This document shows, piece after piece, positions 5,785-6,763 of a stretch of DNA of 6,763 bases. Position numbers and translations under genes: made by a program. Each line of letters opens with the position of its first letter. Position 1 is the stretch's first letter. Source of the stretch: Bifidobacterium breve (GTDB taxonomy: Bacteria > Actinomycetota > Actinomycetes > Nanopelagicales > Nanopelagicaceae); the NCBI GenBank assembly GCA_943324025.2, contig CALPKA020000025.1, positions 1-6,763 on the forward strand, in the 5' to 3' direction. Below the pieces are notes generated by a model. It saw nothing but the letters and a program-made list of their open reading frames with translations, did no database searches and was not told the origin of the DNA.

Positions 5785-6340
5785 TTCTGAACGAACTCGA
5801 CTTGCTCGAGAGCTTCATGATGGTTTGGCTCAAGAATTAGCTGCATTTGGTTATCGCCTAGATCAAATCATTGGTGATGAAAATCAAACACAGCAGAATC
5901 GAACCTCGCTGCGCGAGCTTAGGCACTCTCTTAGCTCCATAATTAATCAGGTTAGAGATGAGATCTATGACCTACGCACTGATAGCCCAAAACCATTAGT
6001 CGAGCAATTAAAGGATCAAACTCAAAATATATTTTCAGGTTCAGAGATTTTAGTTGAAGTCAACGGTGATGCATCAGTTGATTCTGCCCATAAATATGAA
6101 CTCTTGCGAGCGATCAGAGAGCTCCTACTTAATAGCAAACGCCATGCAAATGCATCAAAAGTCATCATCAATTTAACTGATCAATCAATTCTCATATCCG
6201 ATGATGGTAATGGTGGGGTGATTAGTAAGGAGAGCTCTTACGGAATTACCGGTGTTACTGAAAGGCTAACTCAAATTGGCGCCAAGCTTGCAATGAACTC
6301 AAATCAATCTGGTACCACAATTGAAATTACACTTCCTTAA
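5768..6340 (+). CDS. Sensorless cytoplasmic HisKA_3 histidine kinase
   Basis: The 190-residue protein is only the catalytic core of a NarL-partner histidine kinase. The HisKA_3 phosphoacceptor motif RLARELHDGLAQEL carries H17. Residues ~40-70 form the second dimerisation helix. The HATPase domain shows an N-box at 117-127 (RELLLNSKRHA, N122), a G1 box D145-D-G-N-G149 and a G2 box YGITGVTERL (158-167). There is no sensory domain, signal peptide or membrane helix, so it must respond to a cytoplasmic cue or a partner protein. I chose ATG 5768 because the histidine motif follows at the usual close distance. An upstream in-frame ATG at 5735 would add 11 residues lying wholly within the ligase gene and is less likely. 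The start overlaps the ligase 3' end by 17 nt, implying translational coupling, and its stop overlaps the regulator start. The kinase call is firm; the stimulus is unknown. Confidence 0.88.
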   Translation: MNSSPNSERTRLARELHDGLAQELAAFGYRLDQIIGDENQTQQNRTSLRELRHSLSSIINQVRDEIYDLRTDSPKPLVEQLKDQTQNIFSGSEILVEVNGDASVDSAHKYELLRAIRELLLNSKRHANASKVIINLTDQSILISDDGNGGVISKESSYGITGVTERLTQIGAKLAMNSNQSGTTIEITLP

Positions 6341-6763
6341 TGAAAATACTTATAGTCGATGATCATGAGTTAATTCGCGCTGGCCTATCAGATGCCTTGA
6401 CGAAGAATGGCTTTGAAGTAATTGGTGAGGCATCATCTGTTGCCCAAGGCCTTGCTATGTTAAATCAATATAAACCAGAGATCACATTGGTTGATGTAAA
6501 TCTTGGTGCAGCAAGTGGCATAGATCTAATTGAGCAAGCGATTGCCTTAAAAAGTGAGAGCAAATTTATCGTTGTAACTATGCATGATGATGCTGCAACA
6601 CTTGATTTAGCTAAAAAGGCAGGAGCTGCCGCCTTTGTTACAAAATCAGCACCAGTCGAGTCATTAATTGAGGTTATAGAGAAGATCTGTGCGGGTGTGA
6701 ATAGATTTCTTAAGGCTGGAGAGATTAAACCAAGTATTTCAAAGAAAGATTTCCAACTAACAA
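6340..6763 (+). CDS. NarL/FixJ-family response regulator (3'-truncated)
   Basis: The ATG overlaps the kinase stop by one base (TAATG), a classic coupled junction, and the frame is open to the right edge (141 residues visible). The opening MKILIVDDHELIRAGL is characteristic of NarL-type receivers. The acidic pocket is D7/D8, the phosphoacceptor is D52 (LVDVNL), and T80 and K102 (VTKSA) complete the switch residues. After a linker, SISKKDFQLT (~132-141) looks like the first residues of a LuxR-type helix-turn-helix (usually ...LTxRE), but the DNA-binding domain itself lies beyond the window. It is the expected phosphorylation partner of the adjacent HisKA_3 kinase. Targets are unknown; autoregulation of the ligase operon through the inverted repeats at 3939-4001 is a testable guess. 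Confidence 0.9.
   Translation, partial: MKILIVDDHELIRAGLSDALTKNGFEVIGEASSVAQGLAMLNQYKPEITLVDVNLGAASGIDLIEQAIALKSESKFIVVTMHDDAATLDLAKKAGAAAFVTKSAPVESLIEVIEKICAGVNRFLKAGEIKPSISKKDFQLT

Overview
The window looks like chromosomal core sequence from a low-GC, streamlined actinobacterium, most like the freshwater acI / Nanopelagicales group. This is inferred from AT-rich codon use combined with protein families and a gene order typical of Actinobacteria: a PlsC-type acyltransferase, a zinc-type ROK glucokinase, a small SRPBCC protein, a FadD15-type acyl-CoA synthetase and a NarL-type two-component pair. Packing is extreme, with stop-to-stop junctions, overlapping genes and only two intergenic gaps (44 and 99 bp). 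I see no mobile element, RNA gene or CRISPR array.

Left part (1-1356): the 3' end of a RecB/Cas4-like PD-(D/E)XK nuclease gene on + meets a PlsC-type acyltransferase on - with no base between their stop codons. A 44-bp divergent gap then separates the acyltransferase from an alpha/beta hydrolase on + (1401-2510). The hydrolase carries an unusual C-terminal acidic linker and a two-helix membrane hairpin.

Middle (2500-3900, - strand): an SRPBCC (START-like) protein gene is followed, with no gap, by a ROK-family glucokinase gene. The glucokinase gene overlaps the hydrolase gene tail-to-tail by 11 bp. A 99-bp divergent region (3901-3999) holds two candidate start-proximal promoters and two inverted repeats.

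Right part (4000-6763, + strand): an operon of a complete long-chain fatty acid-CoA ligase, a very short sensorless HisKA_3 histidine kinase whose start overlaps the ligase stop, and a NarL/FixJ response regulator that overlaps the kinase stop by 1 nt and runs off the window at the start of its DNA-binding domain.

Functionally the block combines lipid handling (acyl activation by the ligase, acyl transfer to lysophospholipid, probable lipid ester hydrolysis, a hydrophobic-cavity SRPBCC protein) with glucose phosphorylation and a cytoplasmic signalling pair. Three of the genes have a TANNNT hexamer exactly 6 nt before the start codon, which fits leaderless transcription, common in Actinobacteria. 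The points most worth checking are the hydrolase-membrane hairpin fusion, the ligase-kinase-regulator coupling, and the symmetric promoter elements in the two divergent gaps. Nothing here is clearly a novel system; most of the window is conserved actinobacterial housekeeping.
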